From Nematostella vectensis (lineage: Eukaryota; Cnidaria; Anthozoa; Actiniaria; Edwardsiidae): 64,000 nucleotides of DNA. The stretch covers positions 16,245,453 through 16,309,452 of the forward strand of contig NC_064044.1 of NCBI RefSeq assembly GCF_932526225.1. Direction: 5' to 3'. A program made the position numbers and the translations under genes. Below the pieces are notes generated by a model. The model had not been told where the DNA came from and made no database searches. It saw nothing but the letters and a program-made list of their open reading frames with translations. Positions 41,301 to 50,043 of this stretch are shown piece by piece (the first letter of the stretch is position 1; every line of letters begins with the position of its first letter).

Positions 41301-42215
41301 TTTAACACAACACATTCCACTTCTCTAGAACCCATGCTTAGTGACGCACTATAACTTGGCATCGCTCCTTTAACACATTCCATTTCCCTAGAACCCATGC
41401 CTAGTGACACACTATAACTTGGCATCGCTCCTTTAACACATTCCATTTCTCTAGAACCCATGCCTCTCCATCTGGTGTCATGGAAGGAGAGACTGGAAAA
41501 CCGGGGAACAAGCGGCTGGCAGAAAACAACAACGACAACAATGTTGCTGTAGAGAAGGAATACACTATCAACGCTGAAGAGCTACGCGGTACGGGGGGTA
41601 CCATTGACGACCGCGATGCCATGGAGGGAGGGAAGGGTGAGGTCTATATTAGCCAGATAGAGGAGGAAAACGAGAATGGTAATGAAGGCGAAAACGCGAT
41701 ACCGCCCGAGATACCGCCAGATCAAGACAACACGAAAACAGAAAAGAAGAAACGACCTGTCCACGAGTATGAGGTACGGTGTGATTTCAGAAGATTTTTT
41801 TTGTCGTTTGATTACATAGTTTATTGACATTTTTATGGGCAACTCCCATTGAAGCGCGTCGGGAGATATTGTTCTAATTAATTATAATTACCTCCCTTTG
41901 AGGGAGGACCTCGATTTGTCAGGGTTGCGTTTTTACCCGAAATCGTGTTTTGTTAATAGTTAGGTAATATAGTTCAAGATGTCACTCATTTATGACCCAA
42001 GCGTAAATATCGTGGCTGATTTTATACCGATTTCCGCCTATGAATTATGATCGTCTTAACTTTCTGACTTTTTTTTATAGCTTTCACCAACAAGCAACAA
42101 GAAACCCAAGAAAGAACCGCCAGGCGACACCAAGCAACCGAAGTCCAAAACCACTAGACCTTCCCCTCCTAGGGAGAAGACGAAAAACGTTAAGCGGAGA
42201 ACGCGGACTTCGTGA
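14400..42215 (+). CDS. TBL3: Transducin beta-like 3 / UTP13, SSU processome WD40 protein (28 exons, 953 aa)
   Basis: Nucleolar UTP-B subunit needed for 18S rRNA maturation (family knowledge). Exons: 14400-14449, 16857-16908, 17106-17201, 17410-17454, 18162-18239, 18937-19000, 19877-19961, 20223-20315, 21322-21399, 22937-23027, 24443-24536, 26700-26899, 31350-31654, 32144-32213, 33902-33955, 34589-34660, 35199-35428, 35678-35756, 36594-36671, 36742-36800, 37133-37236, 37556-37627, 37925-37990, 39030-39122, 40828-40862, 41089-41153, 41455-41773, 42081-42215. The coding sum is 2862 nt, in frame at every junction with canonical GT/AG. The protein aligns collinearly with vertebrate TBL3: N-terminal LKTNYEVSSKIEAFYTGGK; WD-type strand ends KVWDII, RVWDLV, NIWDMA, RVWDVS, KVWEAT, KIWSLT, KLWTIK (tandem beta-propellers, about residues 20-640); then the Utp13 C-terminal domain (about 640-800; EWNTNAKN, EALLPYTERHLKRINRLLQ). 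Residues ~803-953 are an acidic then lysine-rich tail absent from the human protein. An in-frame stop precedes ATG 14400. Confidence 0.95.
15055..15350. repeat. Degenerate CGTCAACTTGTC repeats, TBL3 intron 1
   Basis: Imperfect pyrimidine-rich repeats of roughly 12-16 bp (CTCGTCAACTTGTCAAC and variants), preceded by a C homopolymer at about 15029-15043. Confidence 0.75.
15375..15735. repeat. Degenerate ~55-60-bp tandem repeat, TBL3 intron 1
   Basis: Five to six diverged copies sharing TTAGTATTTTAGTGGATTG and AGAATGGAGTTATG-like words. Much older than the neighbouring arrays, judging by divergence. Confidence 0.7.
15844..15960. repeat. 39-bp tandem triplication, TBL3 intron 1
   Basis: Three nearly identical copies starting at 15844, 15883 and 15922 (AAGGGATGTTCAGTGACGAG...). 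No relation to the neighbouring splice sites. The rest of intron 1 (14450-16856) shows nothing else. Confidence 0.92.
19280..19730. repeat. 37-39-bp pyrimidine-rich minisatellite, TBL3 intron 6
   Basis: About twelve units built on CCACCTCTACACACTCTCAT plus CTCACCCACCCATCCAA. It sits about 150 bp before exon 7 and gives an extended C/T-rich tract on the transcript. Open frames through it are repeat artefacts. Confidence 0.93.
21520..22960. repeat. Exon 10 acceptor region repeated about three times, interrupted by a transposon
   Basis: The polypyrimidine-AG segment before TBL3 exon 10 (TTTTTTTCTATATTCTTCAG at 22917-22936) recurs at about 21598-21617 and, more diverged, at about 21530-21560. 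The intervening word TATGTCCCA recurs too. The TIR element at 21620-22882 lies directly after the second copy's AG. Only the last AG, at 22935-22936, joins in-frame coding sequence. Confidence 0.8.
21620..22882 (+). mobile_element. Non-autonomous TIR transposon, copy A (TBL3 intron 9)
   Basis: Terminal inverted repeats ACAGTACGATAACCAGTTCC at the left and its complement GGAACTGGTTATCGTACTGT at the right. ~1.26 kb, no plausible transposase frame. A second copy in opposite orientation lies at 48527-49776. Shared internal words include TAGCGACACG, GCAATATGGATTTGTTAGCG and TTATTTTGATA-type sequence. The orientation label is arbitrary. Confidence 0.85.
23066..23880. mobile_element. Insertion separating the exon 10 donor from its repeat array
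   Basis: ~0.8 kb of unrelated sequence lies between the first repeat of the exon 10 donor region (to about 23062) and the next repeat copy at about 23890. Inside, AAATAAACCCCTTCTGG (from about 23070) and its inverted form CCAAAAAAGGGGTTTATT (about 23526-23543) suggest TIRs of a small element. Class unknown. Confidence 0.45.
23885..24390 (+). repeat. 28-bp minisatellite derived from the TBL3 exon 10 donor
   Basis: About 13 tandem units of the form TGTTTTGAGGTATGTACATA + TATGGTCA. The true exon 10 end and donor (TGTTTTGAG|GTATGTACATA, junction at 23027/23028) matches the unit at 24023-24046 base for base over 23 bp. Most copies keep GAG|GTATGT, a good 5' splice site. Confidence 0.93.
25007..26011. 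mobile_element. TTAA-flanked TIR element (piggyBac-like MITE), TBL3 intron 11
   Basis: TTAA at both ends, with inverted termini CACATTGACCCCT on the left and AGGAGTCAATGGG on the right. About 1.0 kb, no transposase frame. TTAA target plus CCC/CAC-start termini fit the piggyBac group (inference). Its left end recurs at 34118-34460. Confidence 0.7.
26985..28080. repeat. 18-20-bp minisatellite, TBL3 intron 12
   Basis: Roughly 56 units of GGAATATCTAAGGGGCTCA with A/G and length variants, starting about 90 bp after exon 12. I found no similarity to the flanking splice sites. The rest of intron 12 (28080-31349) is AT-rich, with a LINE remnant at 29935-30312. Confidence 0.95.
29935..30312 (+). mobile_element. 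Decayed LINE fragment (RTE-like endonuclease-RT linker region)
   Basis: Conceptual reading with stops gives blocks typical of the region between endonuclease and reverse transcriptase in RTE-type LINEs: AEKILGKKKRNSKPWIS, a Q-R-E-N segment, ADKRKW, then AQKVVDMGNMETLYEITK. Several in-frame stops and no flanking domains, so a dead truncated copy. Confidence 0.6.
32345..33876. repeat. 14-bp minisatellite, about 109 copies, TBL3 intron 14
   Basis: Unit GGTGATACCATGAC, highly homogeneous with sparse variants (GGCC, GACGAT, GAAGGT). It ends 25 bp before the exon 15 acceptor. Since 14 is not a multiple of 3 the repeat cycles through all frames without a stop on the minus strand, producing three long artefactual frames. 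Confidence 0.97.
34118..34460. mobile_element. Second, diverged copy of the left end of the TTAA element
   Basis: Begins TTAACCTATTAACCCCTCAA and follows the element at 25007 in order (CCTGTACC, AGTACCCACA, AATTCATAA, AGATACTTA, CATCAGTCTAA, GCATCCAACCAAG). The right terminus was not found. Confidence 0.7.
34499..34614 (+). repeat. Exact 58-bp tandem duplication of the TBL3 exon 16 acceptor
   Basis: Copies 34499-34556 and 34557-34614 are identical at all 58 positions. Each holds the pyrimidine tract, the AG, and the first 26 coding bases of exon 16. The second AG (34587-34588) gives the in-frame exon. The first (34529-34530) adds 58 nt, shifts the frame and reaches a stop. Confidence 0.97.
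34718..35120. repeat. 17-bp G-rich minisatellite, TBL3 intron 16
   Basis: About 23 units of TACTGGTGATTGGGGTG / CACTGGTGATTGGGCGG. Recurrent GGGG/GGG runs 13-17 nt apart on the transcript strand. Not similar to the neighbouring splice sites. Confidence 0.95.
35824..35885. repeat. Pair of adjacent short hairpins, TBL3 intron 18
   Basis: A 12-bp stem with 2-nt loop (GATGAGGTTCTT / AAGAACCTCATC), then a 9-bp stem (GAACGTGTT / AACACGTTC). No conserved non-coding RNA family recognised. Confidence 0.7.
36870..37415. repeat. Two short arrays flanking TBL3 exon 21
   Basis: Intron 20 (about 36870-37060) holds a CCCTCTCCCCTTCCTATT repeat rich in CTATTCCAG, i.e. many pyrimidine-AG words before the true acceptor at 37131-37132. 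Intron 21 (about 37260-37415) holds four ~37-bp units with ATATCACAACTGTCCACTCA, followed by (GT)n and a G run at about 37434-37473. Confidence 0.85.
37612..37800 (+). repeat. Array of TBL3 exon 22 donor copies
   Basis: The last 13 bases of exon 22 (CCAGATCAGATAG, ending 37627) plus the following GT recur five times, with copy ends near 37656, 37680, 37713, 37748 and 37782. The real junction is followed by GTACAT. The copies are followed by TACCTA, GTGGAT, GTGGAT, GTGAAT and GTAAAT, so at least four retain GT. None lies a multiple of 3 from the true donor, and read-through meets TAG in the second copy. Confidence 0.95.
38209..38790. mobile_element. TIR element with ~75-bp arms, TBL3 intron 23
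   Basis: Left arm about 38209-38283 and right arm about 38711-38784 are inverted copies (left CTGTAGTGCGCTGTCAATCA, right TGATTGAAAGCGCACTACAG; GGTTTTACCCGCTCC in both). No coding capacity. Target-site duplication unclear. Confidence 0.75.
39280..40560 (+). repeat. 15-bp GGTATATCAGACAT array split by a ~0.9 kb insertion, TBL3 intron 24
   Basis: Units CATGGTATATCAGAC / CATGGTATATCAGGC occupy about 39280-39470 (diverged) and 40406-40560 (homogeneous). The intervening ~0.93 kb is unrelated and unrecognised. The unit loosely resembles the exon 24 donor (ACACAG|GTATAGTCA, 39122/39123), but only about 11 of 15 bases agree. Confidence 0.8.
41271..41469 (+). repeat. Triplicated acceptor of TBL3 exon 27
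   Basis: Three copies beginning TAGTGACGCACTATAACTTG at 41271, 41339 and 41402, each ending in CTAG|AACCCATGC. The AGs are at 41327-28, 41390-91 and 41453-54, exactly 63 nt apart. The third is the real acceptor (exon starts 41455). The first two lead to a TAG within four codons. Confidence 0.96.
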
Positions 42216-42272
42216 TCCCAGAGTGTATTCCATTCTTCAGAAGCCCACGTACACTATTGACTATGTAGTTAA

Positions 42273-42278
42273 AATAAA
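42273..42278 (+). promoter_or_regulatory. TBL3 polyadenylation signal
   Basis: AATAAA 58 nt after the TBL3 stop codon, the first canonical hexamer downstream. Confidence 0.7.
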
Positions 42279-42351
42279 CTGACCTGGAAGTTGAAGTGGT
42301 CATTGGGTCATTATTGGCTGTTATTCACCGTACGTGGTGAGGGTGGTAATA

Positions 42352-42814
42352 AACAGTCGATTCACAAAAGGTTGTCGTCAACAGGATTTACGACTACGCG
42401 ACAAGCCCGCATGTCAGCATGGGTAAAACCACTAAAGCGCCTGGCTGCATATATTAGCCACCGCATACATACACCTATTTCACAAAAGGTCGTCAGTGCA
42501 AATGGCAAATGGTAAATAACTTTGAGTACTTATTATTCGTAAAATTAAAGGTGTTGAAGTCCAGCAATTTCAGAGCCAAGCATTGGTAACCTATACTGGA
42601 TAATTGTTTTGATTTAATCATATTCTTCTAAACACATGGTTACTTTCGGTCGTAGAACTGCCATTTGCCAATCGCCATTTTCCATTTGCACATACAACCT
42701 TTATTGAAATAGGTGTATACAGCTAGGCGCTTCAGTGGTTTTTCCCATGATTACATGCGGGCTTGTCGCGTAATTGCGTCGCCGGTTGACGACAACCTTA
42801 TGTCAATCGACTGT
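42352..42814. mobile_element. Inverted-repeat (MITE-like) element in the TBL3-SLC25A27 intergenic region
   Basis: Left arm 42352-42512 and right arm 42658-42814 are imperfect inverted copies (CAGTCGATTCACAAAAGGTT versus CATAAGGTTGTCG-type sequence in reverse; GCCATTTGCCA at the inner end; AAGCGCCTGGCTG / AGCTAGGCGCTT). A ~145-bp spacer separates them. A related fragment (TTTATTGAAATAGGCGTATG) lies near 43361. Confidence 0.65.
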
Positions 42815-43739
42815 ATACATTTAGGCATTGCCTAAAAGCGTTCGTTCAGTAATTTCAACAAAAAGCTCTACGACTGCTTGCGACGCTACCGAGATCGTCA
42901 CACATCACGTGACTGTCTTCTTGAACTACATGACATCTAAGTTTGGTTGTCTGACGATGTTTTTACCATGATATATTGAAATGTTTATGACGTCATCGAT
43001 GAAAAGATGTTTAAAAATCATGAGATGTTGATGTTTCTGTTTTGGATGCGTCGTCGATTTCACAGACCACGTGACCACCTTGTTAACCCCCTTCCCCCCA
43101 CCCTTGACGTGATGGCTTTAGGGAAGTTTTGCTTTTAGTGACTTTTAGTGCTTTTAGTTTTTTAAAACACCCATTTTGCTATATTGGGTAATTTTCTTAA
43201 AAACATGACAGTAGCTTTCTTTATACCGTGGGACTCATCAAATTTCTACTGAATGTTGGAAAATGTGAAAACCTTCTGCGATTATATTAATTGTCATTTT
43301 TATTCTTGCAAATAATTATGCCCATAAGAAGTGATTGGTCTTCTGCTATTTGCACTGACGTTTATTGAAATAGGCGTATGGCGCAAATTGAATGTATGCT
43401 GGCTCCGCTTTTAGGCAGTGCCTAAATCTATATATTTTTATCTTTTAGTGACGTCATCAATGAAACCCTTTTAATTTAATGACGTCAGCATATTTTTGCT
43501 TTTATTTACGTCATTGATGACGTCACAAATCACGTTACCAGTTTTGCACCTTTCTTGACACATACATGACACTTGACAAGTTTGGTTCTCATACGATATT
43601 TTCTTGGGACGGACGGACATCGCGTCACGAAAACTCGAGTCGATGGGTTACCAATATTTGCTACCATATTTTTCTTGTAGCCACTTTTTCTTAGGTATGG
43701 GGCTCCGCTCACGCAGCGCTTGTAGAGCTCCGCTCTTAA

Positions 43740-44210
43740 AAATAAATCGTTATTGGCTGTTATTCACCGTGCGTGGTGAGGGTGATATTAAAAGGGTTGG
43801 GTAATTATTGCCTGTTATTCACCGTACTTGGTGAGGGTGATATTAAGAGTTGGATCATTATCGATCATTATTCAGCGTACTGGGTGAGGGTGTTATTAAA
43901 AGGGTTGGGTCATTATTGGCTGTTATTCACCGTACGTGGTGAGGTCATTATTGGCCGTTATTCACCATACGTGGTGAGGTCATTATTGGCTGTTATTCAC
44001 CGTACGTGGTGAGGTCATTATTGGCAATTATTCACCGTACGTGGTGAGGTCATTCTTGGCTGTTACCCACCGTACGTGGTGAGGTCATTATTGGCTGTTA
44101 CCAACCGTACGTGGTGAGGTCATTCTTGGCTGTTATTCACCGTACGTGGTGAGGTCATTATTGGCTGTTATTCACCGTACGTGGTGAGGTCATTCTTGGC
44201 TGTCTATAAT
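43740..44210. repeat. 35-bp intergenic satellite
   Basis: About twelve copies of GGTCATTATTGGCTGTTATT + CACCGTACGTGGTGA. A single copy also sits at 42295-42342, next to the element at 42352. Between 42815 and 43740 I see only AT-rich sequence with stretches related to that element. Confidence 0.93.
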
Positions 44211-44554
44211 TCACCAGGGTGTGACGGTGTGAACATCCCCTGAGAAAACACTCGAATCATATCATTTGCAAACGTTTTATTAATCCAATAACCTGTTTGA
44301 AATCCTAATTAATGCTTGATTCCCATAAGAGTAAGAATTTTTTGCCCAAATTTAGCCTGCTCTCATGAGATTCGTGATTCCTCTTCCTCGCCACAGGAAT
44401 CCCGAATCACAAATTTGAAATATTTCATTTTACTAGCCTGCGTTCTAGCAACTTGACAGCGTACTTCCACACGGTTCCTAGTTTTTAAAAGTTCGTTCCG
44501 CTCACAGGTCCTCCAGCAGGGGGGCTTCCCTAGCTGGACGAAAGACCCGTGTTA

Positions 44555-45345
44555 ACACTTACATCAGACTCTTGTAAACAATTACACTTACATCAGACCC
44601 GTGTGGACAATTACACTTATATCAGACCCGTGTGAACACTCATATCAGACCCGTGTAAACACTTATATCAGACCCGAGTGAACACTTATATCAGACCCGA
44701 GTGAACACTTATATCAGACCCGTGTAAACAGTTACATCAGACTCTTGTAAACAATTACACTTACATCAGACCCGTGTGGACAATTACACTTATATCAGAC
44801 CCGGGTGAACACTCATATCAGACCCGTGTAAACACTTATATCAGACCCGAGTGAACACTTATATCAGACCCGAGTGAACACTTATATCAGACCCGTGTAA
44901 ACAGTTACATCAGACTCTTGTAAACAATTACACTTACATCAGACCCGTGTGGACAATTACACTTATATCAGACCCGAGTGAACACTTATATCAGACCCGA
45001 GTGAACACTTACATCAGACCCGTGTAAACAATTACACTTACATCAGACCCGTGTGGACAATTACACTTATATCAGACCCGAGTGAACACTTATATCAGAC
45101 CCGAGTGAACACTTATATCAGACCCGAGTGAACACTTATATCAGACCCGAGTGAACACTTATATCAGACCCGAGTGAACACTTATATCAGACCCGAGTGA
45201 ACACTTATATCAGACCCGAGTGAACACTTATATCAGACCCGAGTGAACACTTATATCAGACCCGAGTGAACACTTATATCAGACCCTAGTGAACACTCAT
45301 ATCAGACCCGAGTGAACACTTATATCAGACCCGTGTAAACACTTT
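44555..45345. repeat. 23-bp intergenic satellite with higher-order structure
   Basis: Base unit ACACTTATATCAGACCCGAG + TGA. The left half shows a longer period that alternates CCCGTGTGGACAATT, CTCTTGTAAACAATT and CCCGTGTAAACAG variants. The right half (about 45060-45310) is nearly uniform. There are no unique spacers, so it is not CRISPR-like. Confidence 0.95.
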
Positions 45346-45595
45346 GAAACCTCTGCACGGTAACGCGTAAACATTGTTATCGGTACGAATTTTTGAGCGG
45401 TCGAAAATTCAATCAACATGTAAAACGGTCCATGTATTTGAAGCAGTAAACAGTTTTTATCACCAAAATAGTATTTTGTATCTATATTACAATATATTTG
45501 TTTATAACTGTTTTGTTAACATCAATTCAATGAAAGAACGTGAAATTCCCAACCCCAACCCCAGGTAGCCAGTATTCCAGTGTATTGCTCTTTTT

Positions 45596-45601
45596 TTTAT
45601 T
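45596..45601 (-). promoter_or_regulatory. Candidate SLC25A27 polyadenylation signal
   Basis: AATAAA on the minus strand, about 245 nt past the carrier stop codon. Confidence 0.55.
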
Positions 45602-45846
45602 TATACGCACCCCCCCCCCCCCCCCCCCTAACCAAACAAACATGCCTTAAGCGCCTGGTGGGCACTCTAATATAGCTAAGTTTGGCGTATTTCGGGTTTG
45701 TGTTTACCCCGATTTCCTCAAAGTGTGGATGGGGGGGGGGGGGGGTCCTTGCTTGGCCCGTATTTCTAACAATAAACTCAACACCAAAGCAAGCCCGCAC
45801 AGCGAGAAGGTGCATTGAAAAAGGTAATGTGCTGGAATGGTCGCGG

Positions 45847-48800
45847 TTAGAAACCAGACTGTCCACACAGCTTGCGAATCTCTTCGTACGAGAGCCAGAA
45901 GGTCAGCGACCACGGGGCCTAGGAATTAAACATATAAGGCCAATCAACATGCAGATTACTACTGAAATTACAATCAATATAATATAAACGCTATCTTATA
46001 CGCCACGTGCATTATAGCATATACACGTGCATTAGAGCATACGCCACGTGCATTAAAGCATACGTCAGGTGCATTACAGCATACGTCACGTGCATAACAG
46101 CATACGTCACGTGCCTTATAGCATACGTCACGTGCATTACAGCATACGTCACGTGCCCTATAGCATCCGTCATGTGCATTACAACATACTTCACGTGCCC
46201 TATAGCATACGTCACGTGCCCTATAGCATACGTCATGTGCATTACAAAAGACGTCACTTGCCATTTAGCATACGTTACGTGCCCTATAGCATACGCCATG
46301 CGCTTTAGATGGATATGTCACGTGCATACGTCGTTAGAAGGTTATGAGCTGCCTTACCATACGTGTCCAAGTAGGGAGCCAGCCCTTGTATAATGATAAG
46401 AGGCCCTCGCGGTGGACCTGTGGACAAACACGATTATTGGAGTCACACAGCGCTATATAATCCACCGAGCCATCCAAAGAGAGCAGGACATGTGGTTCAC
46501 AACAGACAAGACAGCCATCCAAAGAGAGCAGGACATGTGGTTCACAACAGACAAGACAGCCATCCAAAGAGAGCAGGACATGTGGTTCACACCAGACAAG
46601 ACAGCAATCCAAAGAGAGCAGGACATGTGGTTCACAACAGACAAGACAGCCATCCAAAGAGAGCAGGACATGTGGTTCACATCAGACAAGACAGCCATCC
46701 AAAGAGAGCAGGACATGTGGTTCACACCAGACAAGACAGCCATCCAAAGAGAGCAGGACATGTGGTTCACAACAGACAAGACAGCCATCCAAAGAGAGCA
46801 GGACATGTGGTTCACATCAGACAAGACAGCCATCCAAAGAGAGCAGGACATGTGGTTCACACCAGACAAGACAGCCATCCAAAGAGAGCAGGACATGTGG
46901 TTCACAACAGACAAGACAGCCATCCAAAGAGAGCAGGACATGTGGTTCACATCAGACAAGACAGCCATCCAAAGAGAGCAGGACATGTGGTTCACAACAA
47001 TTCATTCAGTTGAAAAATCGCCACTACCAAACCAGGTCCTAAGTACAGACCCTCAGTCTTCGTTTTGTGTGTGTGTGTGTGTCTGGGTGTATTTTTTTAA
47101 AGCAAGACATACTCACAGCTAGCAAGACATACTCACAGCTAGCATGACATACTCACAGCTAGCATGACATACTCACAGCTAGCAAGACATACTCACAGCT
47201 AGCATGACATACTCACAGCTAGCATGACATACTCACAGCTAGCAAGACATACTCACAGCTAGCAAGACATACTCACAGCTAGCATGAAGCACTCGACCGC
47301 GCCTTGATACCCTGACGGATTATTCATGATACGAGTTTTGATGACGTCAGCAGGGGTGCTAATGGTGGCAGCAACCAGACCACTACAAACACTGAGGGGT
47401 GGGGTGGGGGAAAACAAAAGGAGAAACATCATCAAATGAGTCACCATTACAAACACTGGGGGGTAGGGTGGGGAAAAACAATATGAAACAGCTTATCAGT
47501 TGTCACAGTAAAAGTGTCATATTGAGGCTATGGTTATTGTTAATATTTTATTTAATCTGAAAGAAAAAACTTGTTATTATATGGCTATTTTGAGAATTCT
47601 TCTCTTACAGTATTTGTCCTCAAATTTTTTTAATGGTAATAATAAGAAATAGTGGCTAGCTAGGGCTAATACATTTGATCAAGTTATGAGTTAGGAATGT
47701 CAACATGTAAACTCATCGCTGAAAAAAGCAATTCAATAACATGCACCCTTGTGGGTACTCCTAAAGCTAAGCAATCATCTGGTTTATTGGCCCGGTGTTG
47801 CTATAGCTACACACTTATAGGGTGAAGTGGCCCCTTGTTGCTATAGCTACACACTTATAGGGTGAAGTGGCCCCTTACCTAGACATAGAGTGCACAATCC
47901 AGTTATCCTCCAGACGGGTATGTTTCAAAAGATTATGTTTTACTGTGTCGTATGTTGTAAGATCTGAAAACAAGTCAAGGACAGCAAGCATTAGCAATAA
48001 ACTTGTGCACAGGTTTCCACTGAGGCATAACAGTCTCCGTAGGTTGACATTACTGTCCTTATATTTTAACAATGTTTTACAAGTTTTTTTAATTATGACT
48101 AAAGCAAGTTTGCCTATCATCACTGAAACTAACCCACAATGAACAAAGGACTTTACATCCCATGTTATCTATCAACACCTTTACCTCCCATGTTAACAAA
48201 CAAGACCATTACCTCCCATGTTGGCAAACAAGACCATTACCTCACATGTTGGCAAACAAGACCTTTACCTCACATGTTGGCAAACAAGCCATTACCTCAC
48301 ATGTTGGAAAACAAGACCTTTACCTCCCATGTTGGCAAACAAGACCTTTCCCTCCCATGTTGGCAAACAACACCTTCACCTCCCATGTTGGCAAACAAGA
48401 CCTTTACCTCCCATGTTGACAAACAACACCTTTACCTCCCATGTTGGCAAACAAGACCTTTACCTCCCATGTTAGCAAACAAGACCTTTACCTCCCATGT
48501 TAACAAACAACACCTTTACCTCCCATGATGACCAGTTCCGTAACACTTCATATTTTTGCGGAGGGCCCAATGCTCATGATTTTTTCAAGACAACTACAAA
48601 TTTATTTATGCAAATATGCACAGAAAAGATCACACATTTTCAAATTTCATTGATCTGTATGGTATTTTCTGTTCGAACATAATGGGAGTAGTTCCGTATC
48701 ACTCAAAAATTCTGTCATCTGGTAAGAGTTTTTTTTTCATTTGAGAATCAATAAAAACATATTTACCGAATAACATATCACATCCCTTCCTTTATGCTCA

Positions 48801-49988
48801 AAATTAATGTATAAAAATGGTTTTAACTTCGCAATGCAGCAGGTTAACGTGTCGCTAACAAATCCATATTGCAAGAAACAAAACGGTCTGATATAATTCT
48901 TCCAAAATAAATGCCAAAACTCACACAAATACTGAAACGGCAAAATAGACAAAATGCAAAAATGTAGAGGTTAAGGTGAGCCTAGATTTGGGTGATTTAT
49001 TTTGATAATTTTCGTGCATGAGAGCTCAACCAAAAGGCCGTTTTTATTTAAAAGAACAAAATGTGAATGCAACGGCCACCAATGCATGTTGTTGTCATAC
49101 TTTTTTAATGCAATAACAATCCCATATCCTTTTTTAAGTTAGCCAGCTAATGATTTAACTATGGTGAATCTTGGTCGTTTTATTTAATGATCCTAGCATA
49201 TTAATACATCAATCACAGTTTCAGTAATTCTTTGTATATAGAATAATATTTTATTGAGCTCTAACTAAATATATCAAAGTTGTCTTTAAAATGGAGTTCT
49301 TTATTCAGCTAAATGACTGAAATAAAAGGCCCACATAATAAAAATTAAACCTTTAGAATTAACATTACTGGGAATAAAATAATTAATTGGGAACGGGATA
49401 ATCAAATAAATCTTTTTTGACCATATACATTAACAGACATTCTTTCTTCTAAGCATTTGTATAAAAATTATTACATTTTTGTTAAAGAAGGTATTGTTTT
49501 CATCTGACTTTCGTGACCTGGGTCAGTTCACTGTGCAGTAAACGCCACTCATTTAAGCAACAATTATAAAAATCGCTTCGAAATAATGACACTTTCTGAA
49601 CAAACCTTTGGATGAAATAAGCTGGATTAATATCTCAGGAAACGTTAATAGTTTTGTATCATTTAGGTAGTTTTGGATTGTTCAAATCTACAATAATCGA
49701 GGCAAAAAGATAAAAACAAATGCTGAGTGATACGGAACTACAGCAGGACTGCTACGGAACTGGTCATCGTACTGTACCTCCCATGTTATAAGTATTGTTG
49801 TTGTTGTTGTTGTTGTTATTATTATTATTATCAATTAGAAGTACTTTTTCACTTATCATTTGAAAATATACATGTAAATATTAACTAATTTCTAAGAAAA
49901 TCAAGAAATTTCTAACTCTTTTTAACTCTAAATTTTAAGATATTTCTAACTAATTATTGTAAAATTATCATTATAATTGTTATTAAAA

Positions 49989-50043
<55 letters not shown>

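Noticed and set aside
44555-45345. CRISPR-like regular array
   Set aside because: Units are contiguous, with no unique spacers, in a eukaryotic locus.
45610-45745. Long C and G homopolymers
   Set aside because: Poly-C/poly-G tracts here and at about 12738, 13087, 15029, 20600, 37462 and 50739 are simple repeats, possibly with assembly length errors; no function inferred.
46393-47122. 180-236-codon frames on both strands
   Set aside because: 45-bp repeat lying between SLC25A27 exons 8 and 9; no function supported.
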